From positions 1 through 41,508 of the forward strand of contig CAZLWE010000026.1 in assembly GCA_964562985.1 (NCBI GenBank): a stretch of DNA of 41,508 nt, written 5' to 3'. Of this stretch, positions 7,785 through 15,384 are shown piece after piece. The position numbers and the translations under genes were made by a program. Position 1 is the first letter of the stretch. Every line of letters starts with the position of its first letter. The DNA comes from SHLQ01 sp964562985 (GTDB lineage Bacteria; Actinomycetota; Acidimicrobiia; Acidimicrobiales; SHLQ01). The notes beneath the pieces are model-generated. The model was not told the origin of the DNA. It did no database searches and saw nothing but the letters and a program-made list of their open reading frames with translations.

Positions 7785-9307
7785 GCCAGGAGGCCGCTCC
7801 ACGCACCAAATCGCGTGGCATTGAACGCATGTTTGTCAGCGTTGGCACGGATTATCACCGATTCGACCGACTGATGGGGTGGCTCGACGAGTGGTTCGCG
7901 AACGAACCCGCCGTCGAGTCAGCCATCGTGCAGCGCGGGACGTCGAGCGAACCGACTCGCGTAGAGAGCGTTGACTATCTCCAACGCAGCGGACTCATCG
8001 AGGAATTTCAAAAGGCCACCGTCGTCGTTTGTCACGGCGGTCCGGCCACGATCCTTGAGTGTCGATCAAACGGAATCGTTCCGATCGTGGTGCCCCGCGA
8101 GGAGCAATTCGACGAGCACGTGAATGACCACCAGGTCGACTTTTGTAAGCGCCTCTCGGCCCATGGCGAAATCCAGATGGCTCGAACAAAGCCGGAGTTC
8201 TTCGAACTGCTCGACGAGGCAGTGGAGCGTGGCGCTCCTGAAGTTGCCGTCGATGATGGCCATGCACAGCTTTCCATCGCGAACTTTGAAGCGTCGATGG
8301 TCGACCTGCTCGGTACACGAGCAGTGTCCACAAATAGCGAACTGGCTGAAGTGGTTCCAATCAGCAAAGCGGTCGAGAAGATCCCTGTGCTCTTCATAGG
8401 TGCCGTTCCGCGGTCAGGTTCGACGATCGTTTCCGATCTGTTGAACGAGAACGAGCACATGATCAACATCGGTGAGCTCGTCCACCTCTGGGAACGCGGG
8501 GTTGTCGAAGACAACCTGTGCGGTTGCGGAGAGCGATTCAGCGAATGTGATTTCTGGGGTCGGGTCGGCAAAGTCGCCTTCGGCGGCTGGGAACAAATAT
8601 CTGGCGAGCGAATGCGTCAGCTACAGCTTCGAGCTGACCGAACCCGCCATATCCCGGCACTCCTTTTGCCGCAGCTATCGCAGTTTCTCCAAGCGAACAC
8701 GATGCAGTACGGCGGTGTGGTGACCCGGATCCTGCGTGCGGTGATCGAAGTCTCCGGCAAGCCAATCGTGGTGGACACCTCAAAGCACGTGTCCACTGCC
8801 CTGTTGCTTCGCCGACTTCCTGAGGTCGACCTCCGGGTCGTGCATATGGTCCGTGACCCTCGCGGGGTAGCGCACTCGTGGTCAAAGGTCATAGACCGTC
8901 CCGAAGTGACCGATGACGACCGCCAGATGGCAACTCTGCATCCAGCCCGAATTGGCTTGCGCTGGCTGTGGTTCAACTTTGCCTTCTCGAATATGGACCG
9001 ACTCGGGGTCGATACCGCCACCGTTCGCTACGAAGACTTCGTTGCGGACCCGACCGGAACCCTTAACCAAGTATTTTCTTTCGCCGGTGTTGAGCCAAAC
9101 GCTGAAGCTATCCTTGAAACCGAGGATCCTCTGATTCTCGAACCCGGTCATTCGGTATCAGGTAATCCCCGTCGTCTCGAGCGCAAGCCCGTGGAGATCA
9201 AAGCCGACGAGAGTTGGCGTAGCTCGCTCGATCCACAAATGTCGAAGATTGTCAGCCGCATTACCGGTGTATTGCTAGGGCGCTATCGCTACTCCAAGGA
9301 GGCCTAG
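7781..9307 (+). CDS. PssE/Alg13-like glycosyltransferase fused to a sulfotransferase
   Basis: A two-domain protein of 508 residues. Residues about 15-165 match the Alg13/PssE/EpsF catalytic fold, with the sugar-nucleotide loop VVCHGGPATILE (His85). Residues about 200-490 are a PAPS-dependent sulfotransferase with a 5'-phosphosulfate loop PRSGST (210-215) and a 3'-phosphate motif VRDPRGVAHSW (about 357-367). The start is GTG 7781: GGGAGG sits five bases upstream and it overlaps the previous stop as GTGA, whereas the longer TTG reading would begin inside the previous gene. Paired with the PssD-like subunit, it may add a sugar and then sulfate the same or a nearby residue. One uninterrupted frame joins both domains, so it is not an assembly frameshift. 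Confidence 0.87.
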   Translation: MSQEAAPRTKSRGIERMFVSVGTDYHRFDRLMGWLDEWFANEPAVESAIVQRGTSSEPTRVESVDYLQRSGLIEEFQKATVVVCHGGPATILECRSNGIVPIVVPREEQFDEHVNDHQVDFCKRLSAHGEIQMARTKPEFFELLDEAVERGAPEVAVDDGHAQLSIANFEASMVDLLGTRAVSTNSELAEVVPISKAVEKIPVLFIGAVPRSGSTIVSDLLNENEHMINIGELVHLWERGVVEDNLCGCGERFSECDFWGRVGKVAFGGWEQISGERMRQLQLRADRTRHIPALLLPQLSQFLQANTMQYGGVVTRILRAVIEVSGKPIVVDTSKHVSTALLLRRLPEVDLRVVHMVRDPRGVAHSWSKVIDRPEVTDDDRQMATLHPARIGLRWLWFNFAFSNMDRLGVDTATVRYEDFVADPTGTLNQVFSFAGVEPNAEAILETEDPLILEPGHSVSGNPRRLERKPVEIKADESWRSSLDPQMSKIVSRITGVLLGRYRYSKEA

Positions 9308-10228
9308 ATGTCTGAACAGTACACCCCGAGTGTTGCAACCATCGTCGCCACTCGCGACCGCCCTGAACTCCTGCGTCAGACACTGGCGGCCATCGACGCG
9401 CAAGACTACGGAGGATCGATTACGACGATCGTCGTGTTCGACCAGACCGACCCCGATCACTCACTCGCCGTAAGCGAAGGCAATCGCCAAGTGATCGTCG
9501 TGCCAAATGGCCGTGTGCAAGGCCTGCAAGGCGCACGAAATACCGGAATTCTCGGAACCTCCAGTGACCTGGTGGCCTTCTGTGATGACGATGACGTTTG
9601 GGTACCGGGCAAGATCCGCCGCCAGGTAGATGTTTTGCGATCGCACCCCGACGTTCACTTCGTCGGATCTGGCGTGACCGTCGAGTACGAAGGCGAGTCC
9701 GTCGAGCGCGTCCGAGATGACTCGCGAGTGACGTTCCGGGACCTGCTCCGAAGCAGGGTCTTCGAAGCGCATCCGTCCACGTTCCTCATGCGCCGAGCCG
9801 AGCTCATCGACGAGATCGGGCTGGTCGACGAAGAGGTTCCGGGTGGCTACGGCGAGGACTACGAGTGGCTGCTACGCGCTACTCGAATCACCGACATGAT
9901 CTTGGTCCCCGCACCACTGGTGACCGTTCGCTGGCACACCGCCTCGTTCTATGCAGAGCGCTGGCAGATGCGGATCGACGGGCTGCAATACATTCTCGAT
10001 CGATACCCCGAGTTTGAGACCGAACCGGTCGGGCTCGCCCGAATCCTCGGCCAGATGGCCTTCGCCAAAGCATCGCTCGGCGACCGTCAGGGCGCCATCG
10101 ACATGGCAAAGCGCACGTTGAAGCTCAACCCGAAGGAAGGTCGCGCACCTCTGGCTCTCGGTGTTGCGGCTGGTGTCCCGTCTGCATTTGTGGTTTCGCA
10201 ACTGCAGAAGCGAGGCAACTCGATCTAA
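9308..10228 (+). CDS. Family 2 glycosyltransferase
   Basis: A 306-residue cytosolic GT2 (GT-A fold) enzyme. It opens with VATIVATRDRPELLRQTL, has a metal and nucleotide-sugar motif FCDDDDVW near residue 95, and an acceptor/base motif GGYGEDYEWLLRAT near 180. The C-terminal 60 residues resemble a short helical TPR-like tail (GDRQGAIDMAKRTLKLNP). It starts directly after the previous stop and overlaps the next start by one base (TAATG). It should add one sugar to the growing lipid-linked repeat unit; donor and linkage are unknown. Confidence 0.9.
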   Translation: MSEQYTPSVATIVATRDRPELLRQTLAAIDAQDYGGSITTIVVFDQTDPDHSLAVSEGNRQVIVVPNGRVQGLQGARNTGILGTSSDLVAFCDDDDVWVPGKIRRQVDVLRSHPDVHFVGSGVTVEYEGESVERVRDDSRVTFRDLLRSRVFEAHPSTFLMRRAELIDEIGLVDEEVPGGYGEDYEWLLRATRITDMILVPAPLVTVRWHTASFYAERWQMRIDGLQYILDRYPEFETEPVGLARILGQMAFAKASLGDRQGAIDMAKRTLKLNPKEGRAPLALGVAAGVPSAFVVSQLQKRGNSI

Positions 10229-11556
10229 TGGCTGCCATCACTCCTCCGCGCGTTAGACGTCTGCCGCATGTGGAGCAATCGCGTCGTGAAATGCGGGGTC
10301 TGCTCAATCCTGGCTTACCGTTCTACGTCTGTGCCTTCATGCCGATCTTCTGGCTTCTCGGCCTGGGGTATCTCACCTTTGCAATCTCTGGTGCAGCGAT
10401 GGGTGTTGGGCTACTTCTCATCCGGCCAATTCGCATTCCGAAGGGCTTCGGCATGTGGCTCCTGTTCGTCGGTTGGACGCTGATCTCGGCGCTCACTTTG
10501 GAGCCGACGGTGAACCGCTACCTGGGCTTTGCTCTGCGAGCCATGATCACGGTTGGCGCCACCACGACGTTCCTCTTTATCTACAACGTTCCAAAGAAGT
10601 ACCTCCCCAACGCCCGAGTTCTCGGGGTATTGGGCGGGCTCTTCGTGTTTATTGCGATCTTCGGCGGCTACCTCGGCTTGATCTTTGGTGAGGTGAGGCT
10701 GAACACGCCTGTCTCCCAGGTTCTCCCTGGGTCAATCCGAAACAATCAGTTCGTCGGAAATATCTTCCGACCTCCGTTTGCCCAACGCCAAGACTTCCTC
10801 GGATTCTTTATCAACCGACCTTCACTGCCATTTAGTTTCACGAACGACTGGGCCGCCACCTTGGCGCCATTGATCTTCGCCGCGATTGCTGCAGCTGGTC
10901 GTCTTCATCGCTTTCGACGTCTCGTCGTGCCGCTCGCGTTGCTCGCGGTCGTTCCAATCGCCATCTCGGCAAATCGTGGTCTGTGGATCGCGATCATTGT
11001 CATGGGGCTCTACGTGATCGCACGCCGGGCGAGTGACGGTCAGTTGTTGCTCGCTATTCGGTTCGCGTTCGTTGCCGTATTTACGGTCGCGTTGATCCTG
11101 ATCTCGCCGCTGGGCGAGGTCGTGACGTCTCGTGCGACAAGTGAGCACTCCTTTGGTGCCCGTTCCGATATCTACACCGATGTCCTTGAGCGAGTTCCGG
11201 ACTCTCCGCTTCTGGGTTTCGGCGCTCCGATTGCGAACCCAGACCCGTTCCGGCCGGCGATCGGTACCCATGGTGCATTCTGGACGGCGTTGTTCAGTCA
11301 GGGCATTCCCGGGGCGATTCTGTACACCGGATTTTGGGTCACGATGACGTGGCGTACCGGGCGAAATATCGCGACGCAGGAGCAGTTGCTATTGCACATA
11401 GCGATAGCCACGTCGTTAGTTACCTCGTTCTTTTACGATCACCTTCCGGCAGCACTGCCGATCATGATGATTTGCGCGGCCTTGGTGCTGCGAGATCAGC
11501 GCGAACGACGCGTCGCGTCCCAGCAACGTTTGGCTGCGGCTGCCACACCGCTATGA
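10228..11556 (+). CDS. O-antigen polymerase/ligase-like membrane protein (Wzy/WaaL type)
   Basis: A polytopic membrane protein of 442 residues with roughly ten to twelve hydrophobic helices. A large outside loop (about 155-205) precedes a helix that ends in the conserved SANRG region, and a second loop holds the GFGAPIAN and GTHGAFWT segments (about 330-350). This arrangement is typical of the Wzy_C/O-antigen ligase superfamily, which polymerises or transfers undecaprenyl-linked glycans outside the membrane. Polymerase is the better guess because of the Wzz homologue in the same operon. Overlaps its neighbours by one and four bases. Confidence 0.83.
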   Translation: MAAITPPRVRRLPHVEQSRREMRGLLNPGLPFYVCAFMPIFWLLGLGYLTFAISGAAMGVGLLLIRPIRIPKGFGMWLLFVGWTLISALTLEPTVNRYLGFALRAMITVGATTTFLFIYNVPKKYLPNARVLGVLGGLFVFIAIFGGYLGLIFGEVRLNTPVSQVLPGSIRNNQFVGNIFRPPFAQRQDFLGFFINRPSLPFSFTNDWAATLAPLIFAAIAAAGRLHRFRRLVVPLALLAVVPIAISANRGLWIAIIVMGLYVIARRASDGQLLLAIRFAFVAVFTVALILISPLGEVVTSRATSEHSFGARSDIYTDVLERVPDSPLLGFGAPIANPDPFRPAIGTHGAFWTALFSQGIPGAILYTGFWVTMTWRTGRNIATQEQLLLHIAIATSLVTSFFYDHLPAALPIMMICAALVLRDQRERRVASQQRLAAAATPL

Positions 11557-12656
11557 CCTCGCTGGACGAAGGTTGGTGGCTACAGGTCCTCTGTGGATCT
11601 GGCGGTGACCTGCGCGCGACAACTTCCGATGAGAATTACGTTGTTCTTCCGAGGGTCTCGGACCCGCGAGTCCTCGTCGACGCAAAGAGCCAACCAGCGA
11701 TGCGAGACGCCCTTAAGCGTTTCGTCGAGAACCGGGCTGGCGCAGCCGCCGGGCCGCTCGCTGAAGGTGCCACCAAGCTCGTTTCGCGCAAGCGCGCTGA
11801 CTGGAACTTGGTTTCCGATAGCCAGACGCTACGCAGCTATCTCAGCGAGATCATGGGTACCGACCTACGGCTCTCGATCGCCGTCGGACCCCCACGTCCG
11901 AATCGCAAACCGATCGTGCGATGCTACGACGGCCCAAACCTTGTTGCCGTCGCCAAGCTAGGTCCAGATCCGCACACCGCCGCGATGGTCGCCAACGAAG
12001 GCGACTGGCTTGAAATACTCGAGAAGGAACCGCTCGCTGTCGCTACCCCGACGGTGCTGCATCGGGGTACGTATGGCCCGAACGAGTTGCTGGTACTCGA
12101 ACCGTTCGTGGTCGACGGGCCTTCGTCGATCCACGTCGCGGACGTTCCGCTTCAGCTGACCCGCGACCTTCGCGAGCGCTTCGACGATGGCGGGTTGCTC
12201 ATCGACGGTGGATGGTGGACAGAACTGCAGGGGCGCCTCGCTGCCCCAGAGTTATCGCAGTTCTCCCAGATCGCCGCTGAGCTCGCGAGAGATGAGACCT
12301 TTCGATCCCTCGAGTCATCGATGTGGCACGGCGATTGGTCTCCCTGGAACATGGGCAAGCTCCGTAACGGACGCCTCATTGTTTGGGATTGGGAACGAGC
12401 TACCATCGGCACCCCTGTTGGGTTCGATTTGTTGCATCTGCACTACCAGTACGGCGATGGCTTTGATGCAGCGCAGCTACCCATGGCCGAACTCGGTGTG
12501 TCGTCAATGCAAAAGCGCTTGACGACCATCGCTTATTTCTTGGAATTGGCGGCACGACATTACGAGGGCGGAGCCCTCGGGAGCGCCCGTCAGCGAGATG
12601 TTGAAACTCAACTTCGCGCTCTCTGGCCCGATGGCTCAGAAGGAGAATCGAAGTGA
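11553..12656 (+). CDS. APH/choline-kinase-fold phosphotransferase
   Basis: A 367-residue protein whose second half is an aminoglycoside-phosphotransferase-like kinase. The ATP-binding Lys is in LVAVAKLG (about residue 134), followed by a helix with a Glu (NEGDWLEIL). The catalytic loop is WHGDWSPWNM and the metal Asp is in VWDWERA. The first 100 residues match nothing I recognise. The ATG at 11553 overlaps the previous stop as ATGA, which fixes the start; longer readings lie inside the polymerase gene. In a glycan operon it could phosphorylate a sugar, a glycan residue or a small precursor; an antibiotic role is unlikely in this setting. Confidence 0.8.
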   Translation: MTSLDEGWWLQVLCGSGGDLRATTSDENYVVLPRVSDPRVLVDAKSQPAMRDALKRFVENRAGAAAGPLAEGATKLVSRKRADWNLVSDSQTLRSYLSEIMGTDLRLSIAVGPPRPNRKPIVRCYDGPNLVAVAKLGPDPHTAAMVANEGDWLEILEKEPLAVATPTVLHRGTYGPNELLVLEPFVVDGPSSIHVADVPLQLTRDLRERFDDGGLLIDGGWWTELQGRLAAPELSQFSQIAAELARDETFRSLESSMWHGDWSPWNMGKLRNGRLIVWDWERATIGTPVGFDLLHLHYQYGDGFDAAQLPMAELGVSSMQKRLTTIAYFLELAARHYEGGALGSARQRDVETQLRALWPDGSEGESK

Positions 12657-13540
12657 TCGGTCGAAAAGCACTAGGCAAATCGGAGAGTATCCCGAAGCCA
12701 GTTACCGACGCGTACGTCTGGCTGAATCGCAACATCGCACGACTCGACCCACGACCCCGGGTCCTGCCGAACTTCTATGTGGTGGGAACCCAGCGCGGTG
12801 GTTCCACATCGATGTTCATTTATTTACTGGCCCACGAGTTGGTGCATGGCCCACGCCGCGCGAAGGGCGTCCACTATTTCGATACCAACTTCCACGAGAC
12901 CATCGACTGGTATCGCGGAAACTTCCCATTGAAATCGACAATCGACGCCCAGCGAGCCGAGCATGGCGCTGACCCAGCTATCGGTGAGGGTGCACCGTAC
13001 TATCTGTTCCACCCGACGATTCCGCAGCGAATTCACGACGTCACGCCAAAGGCACGTATCATCGCGTTGCTTCGCGAACCGCTCAGCCGGGCAATCTCTC
13101 ATCACAACCACGAGGTTGTCCGAGGGAACGAATCCTTGTCGTTAGTGGATGCGCTCGACGCCGAAGAGGGCCGCCTCGACGGCGAGGAGCAACGGATCAT
13201 CCACGATTCGGCCTACGTCTCAAAGCCGCACATTTTCCATGCCTACATCGGTCGCGGGCAGTACGCCGATCAGGTCCAGCGCTATTTCGACATCTTCGGT
13301 CGAGACCAAGTACTTGTACTCGACTCGGCCAAGCTGCAATCAGAACCCGAGGCCACGGTTCGTCAAGCCACCGACTTCCTCGGATTGGCGCCAATCGTCG
13401 GGGGGACGTACCCGCAGTACAACAAGCGAAGCCACGACGGCGTCGACGAGGCCATCCGCACCAAGTACGGCCCCCGCTTCGACGAATCGAACGAGCGTCT
13501 ACGTAAATTGCTCGAACCCGGCACGCTGACCTGGCTCTGA
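12653..13540 (+). CDS. Sulfotransferase (heparan-sulfate-type sulfotransferase fold)
   Basis: A 295-residue PAPS-dependent sulfotransferase. The 5'-phosphosulfate loop is VVGTQRGGSTSMF (about residue 42) and the 3'-phosphate motif is LLREPLSRAISHHNH (about 138). A late YNKRSH segment resembles the third PAPS-contacting region of carbohydrate sulfotransferases. The GTG start overlaps the previous stop as GTGA and has AGGAGA seven bases upstream. It is only distantly like the sulfotransferase half of the fusion earlier in the operon, so the two probably sulfate different positions (inference). Last gene of the operon. Confidence 0.88.
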   Translation: MIGRKALGKSESIPKPVTDAYVWLNRNIARLDPRPRVLPNFYVVGTQRGGSTSMFIYLLAHELVHGPRRAKGVHYFDTNFHETIDWYRGNFPLKSTIDAQRAEHGADPAIGEGAPYYLFHPTIPQRIHDVTPKARIIALLREPLSRAISHHNHEVVRGNESLSLVDALDAEEGRLDGEEQRIIHDSAYVSKPHIFHAYIGRGQYADQVQRYFDIFGRDQVLVLDSAKLQSEPEATVRQATDFLGLAPIVGGTYPQYNKRSHDGVDEAIRTKYGPRFDESNERLRKLLEPGTLTWL

Positions 13541-13710
13541 TCCCTTAGGCGCCAGCGTCTGCGAACCCTGCGGGTTCGTGCCGCGATTTTGGCGCCACGG
13601 GCTGCAGAGCATTATTCGCCGCAATCGCAGCTTCGTCGCTGCGCTCCTCTGGCTCTGGTCTCTCCGGGGCAGCGGCTCCGCCGCGATTTTGCCCCTCCGA
13701 GCTGCAGAGG

Positions 13711-13761
13711 ATTATTCGCCGCAATCGCACATTCGGCTTCGCCTCGGTGTGCTCTGCGGAT
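13711..13761 (+). repeat. Structured intergenic repeat, copy 2
   Basis: Second full copy of the 51-base element at 5-55, with two compensating differences that keep the apical stem paired. A partial copy with the same first 19 bases begins at 13611; in place of the GCACA/TGTGC stem it has GCAGC/GCTGC, so a hairpin occurs at the same place. Confidence 0.75.
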
Positions 13762-13799
13762 TGTTGATCTCTCCGCGGATTGTTGATCTCTACGCCTCG

Positions 13800-13835
13800 A
13801 AAAATGAGCGATGGTGGGCCAAGTTGACCCACCAT
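13800..13835 (-). terminator. Hairpin terminator downstream of ino1
   Basis: ATGGTGGG (13811-13818) and CCCACCAT (13828-13835) form a perfect 8-bp stem. Read on the minus strand, the hairpin is followed after six bases by TTTTT (13804-13800). It therefore suits the end of the minus-strand inositol-phosphate synthase transcript. Confidence 0.55.
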
Positions 13836-13989
13836 GCCCGGAATCTTATTCGGTAGCCCAAGCTGCGTGCGGAAATCCGCAGCGCGAATCGAGGAGCGCA
13901 GCGACGGATTGAGTCCTGCGGCGGAATAATGGTGATCTGCGAGCGCCGAGAATCAGCGGCGGAGCCGCTTCGGCGCTTGCAGCTCAGCG

Positions 13990-15294
13990 CTACCCGGCTT
14001 CTGAGTGGGTTACTGGGGTTTCGCCCATCCACTCTCGGAGGGTGTTCTTCAGCTTGGTCTGCTGGATGAAGATGTCGTGCTCGGGGTCGTTCGGGCCTGC
14101 TGACTGGGGAGCTTTGAAGTAGAAGCTCAGCCATTCCTGTACGCCGGACTCACCCGCACGAGCTGCGAGGTCCATGAACAAGGCGAGGTCGAGGACGATC
14201 GGTGCAGCGAGGATCGAGTCGCGGGCGAGCAGGTTGATCTTGATCTGCATCGGGTAGCCGAGCCAACCGAAGATGTCGATGTTGTCCCAGCCTTCTTTCT
14301 CGTCGCCGCGAGGTGGGTAGTAGTCGATCCGTACCTTGTGGTCGATGTTGCCGTAAAGCGACGGGTAGACGTCGGGCTGAAGGATCGTGTCGAGCACACC
14401 AAGCTTCGAGGTCTCTTTGGTCTGGAAGTTCTCCGGAGCGTCGAGAACCTCGCCGTCACGGTTGCCCAAGATGTTGGTCGAGTACCAGCCTCGGATACCG
14501 AGCATGCGGCTCTTGAGCCCGGGGGAGATCAGGGTCTTGATGAGGGTCTGGCCGGTCTTGAAGTCCTTGCCTGCGATCGGCACACCCTCACGCTTGGAGA
14601 GTTCCTCGATGCATGGTACGTCGGTGGTGAGGTTTGGTGCGCCGTTGGCGAATGGTACGCCCGACTGTAGCGCGGCGTATGCGTAGATCTGGCTGGGGGA
14701 GATGTTGTCGTCGTTGTCACGAAGACCCTGCTCGAACGACTCGATGCTGTCGTGCACAGCCGACGGCTCCTGGTAAGCCTCGGTCGATCCGCACCAGACG
14801 ATCACCAGTCGGTCGCAGTTGTTCTCGATACGGAACTGTTCGATGTCGGCGATGAGCGCTTCGGCCTGCTCGAACTTATTGGTCTGGGTCTTGACTCGGA
14901 CGCCGTCGATGCGAGACACCCAGCGTTGGTCGAATACCGCGTCCATCGCGACGACTCCCTCGAGGTCGCCGGAGATGGCGGCGAGGTCTTCAGGCTTCAT
15001 CACGCCAGCGGTTTGTGCTGCTTCAAGAGCGTTCGGGGAGAGGGGATCCCAACCGCCGAAGACAAGATCGTCCAGCTCCGCGAGTGGTACGAATTCTTTG
15101 ATGCGTGGGTTTCGGTTCTCTTCGCGCTTTCCGAGGCGGATGTGGGCCATCTGGGCAACCGAGCCCAGTGGGTCTTCGCCGGTGCGGCGCGAGTGAAGAA
15201 CACCGGCGATCACGGTGGAGGCCACGGCGCCAAGGCCAGGCATCAGAACACCGAGCTTGCCGGTTGGGGGAGCGATATCGCGTGCAGTCGTCAT
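13990..15294 (-). CDS. ino1: myo-Inositol-1-phosphate synthase
   Basis: Converts glucose-6-phosphate to inositol-1-phosphate with NAD, feeding phosphatidylinositol and other inositol compounds. The 434-residue length is normal for bacterial forms. The N-terminal NAD-binding loop reads LMPGLGAVASTVIAG. The conserved active-site region PIAGKDFKTGQT (about residue 240) and the later YSTNILGN and KVRIDYYPPRGD segments are all present. It is divergent from a LysR regulator across 90 bases that contain an inverted repeat. The plain ATG start fits the family N terminus. Confidence 0.93.
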   Translation of the reverse strand: MTTARDIAPPTGKLGVLMPGLGAVASTVIAGVLHSRRTGEDPLGSVAQMAHIRLGKREENRNPRIKEFVPLAELDDLVFGGWDPLSPNALEAAQTAGVMKPEDLAAISGDLEGVVAMDAVFDQRWVSRIDGVRVKTQTNKFEQAEALIADIEQFRIENNCDRLVIVWCGSTEAYQEPSAVHDSIESFEQGLRDNDDNISPSQIYAYAALQSGVPFANGAPNLTTDVPCIEELSKREGVPIAGKDFKTGQTLIKTLISPGLKSRMLGIRGWYSTNILGNRDGEVLDAPENFQTKETSKLGVLDTILQPDVYPSLYGNIDHKVRIDYYPPRGDEKEGWDNIDIFGWLGYPMQIKINLLARDSILAAPIVLDLALFMDLAARAGESGVQEWLSFYFKAPQSAGPNDPEHDIFIQQTKLKNTLREWMGETPVTHSEAG

Positions 15295-15330
15295 GGAGCA
15301 GAAACTACTGAACTATTACTCCTTCGCATG

Positions 15331-15357
15331 CTATAGTAAAGAGATGCTTCACTATAG
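15331..15357. promoter_or_regulatory. Inverted repeat in the ino1/LysR divergent promoter region
   Basis: CTATAGT (15331-15337) and ACTATAG (15351-15357) are perfect inverted arms 13 bases apart. A further TATAG-like arm, ACTATTAC, lies at 15313. The site fits the loose T-N11-A dyad of LysR-family operators and sits about 28 bases before the regulator's start, so autoregulation is plausible. Confidence 0.5.
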
Positions 15358-15384
15358 GGTCGAGCTGCTGCAGAGACTCTTCCG

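Larger units (their letters stand above)
13541..13989. repeat. Repeat-rich intergenic region
   Basis: This 449-base stretch has no convincing gene. It holds structured-repeat copies at 13611-13660 and 13711-13761, and a degenerate inverted copy at about 13869-13930. The inverted copy shares CGTCGCTGCGCTCCTC with 13634-13649. A 17-base sequence GCGGATTGTTGATCTCT is repeated at 13756 and 13775. Small hairpins such as CGAACC/GGTTCG (13562-13576) and GCGGA/TCCGC (13869-13880) are also present. Short open frames here are repeat artefacts. Confidence 0.75.

Noticed and set aside
11553..12656. Antibiotic-resistance phosphotransferase
   Set aside because: The kinase fold is shared with many sugar and small-molecule kinases, and the gene is embedded in a glycan operon.
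13600..13800. CRISPR-like short repeat array
   Set aside because: Only two or three unequally spaced, diverging copies, with no uniform spacers and no cas genes.
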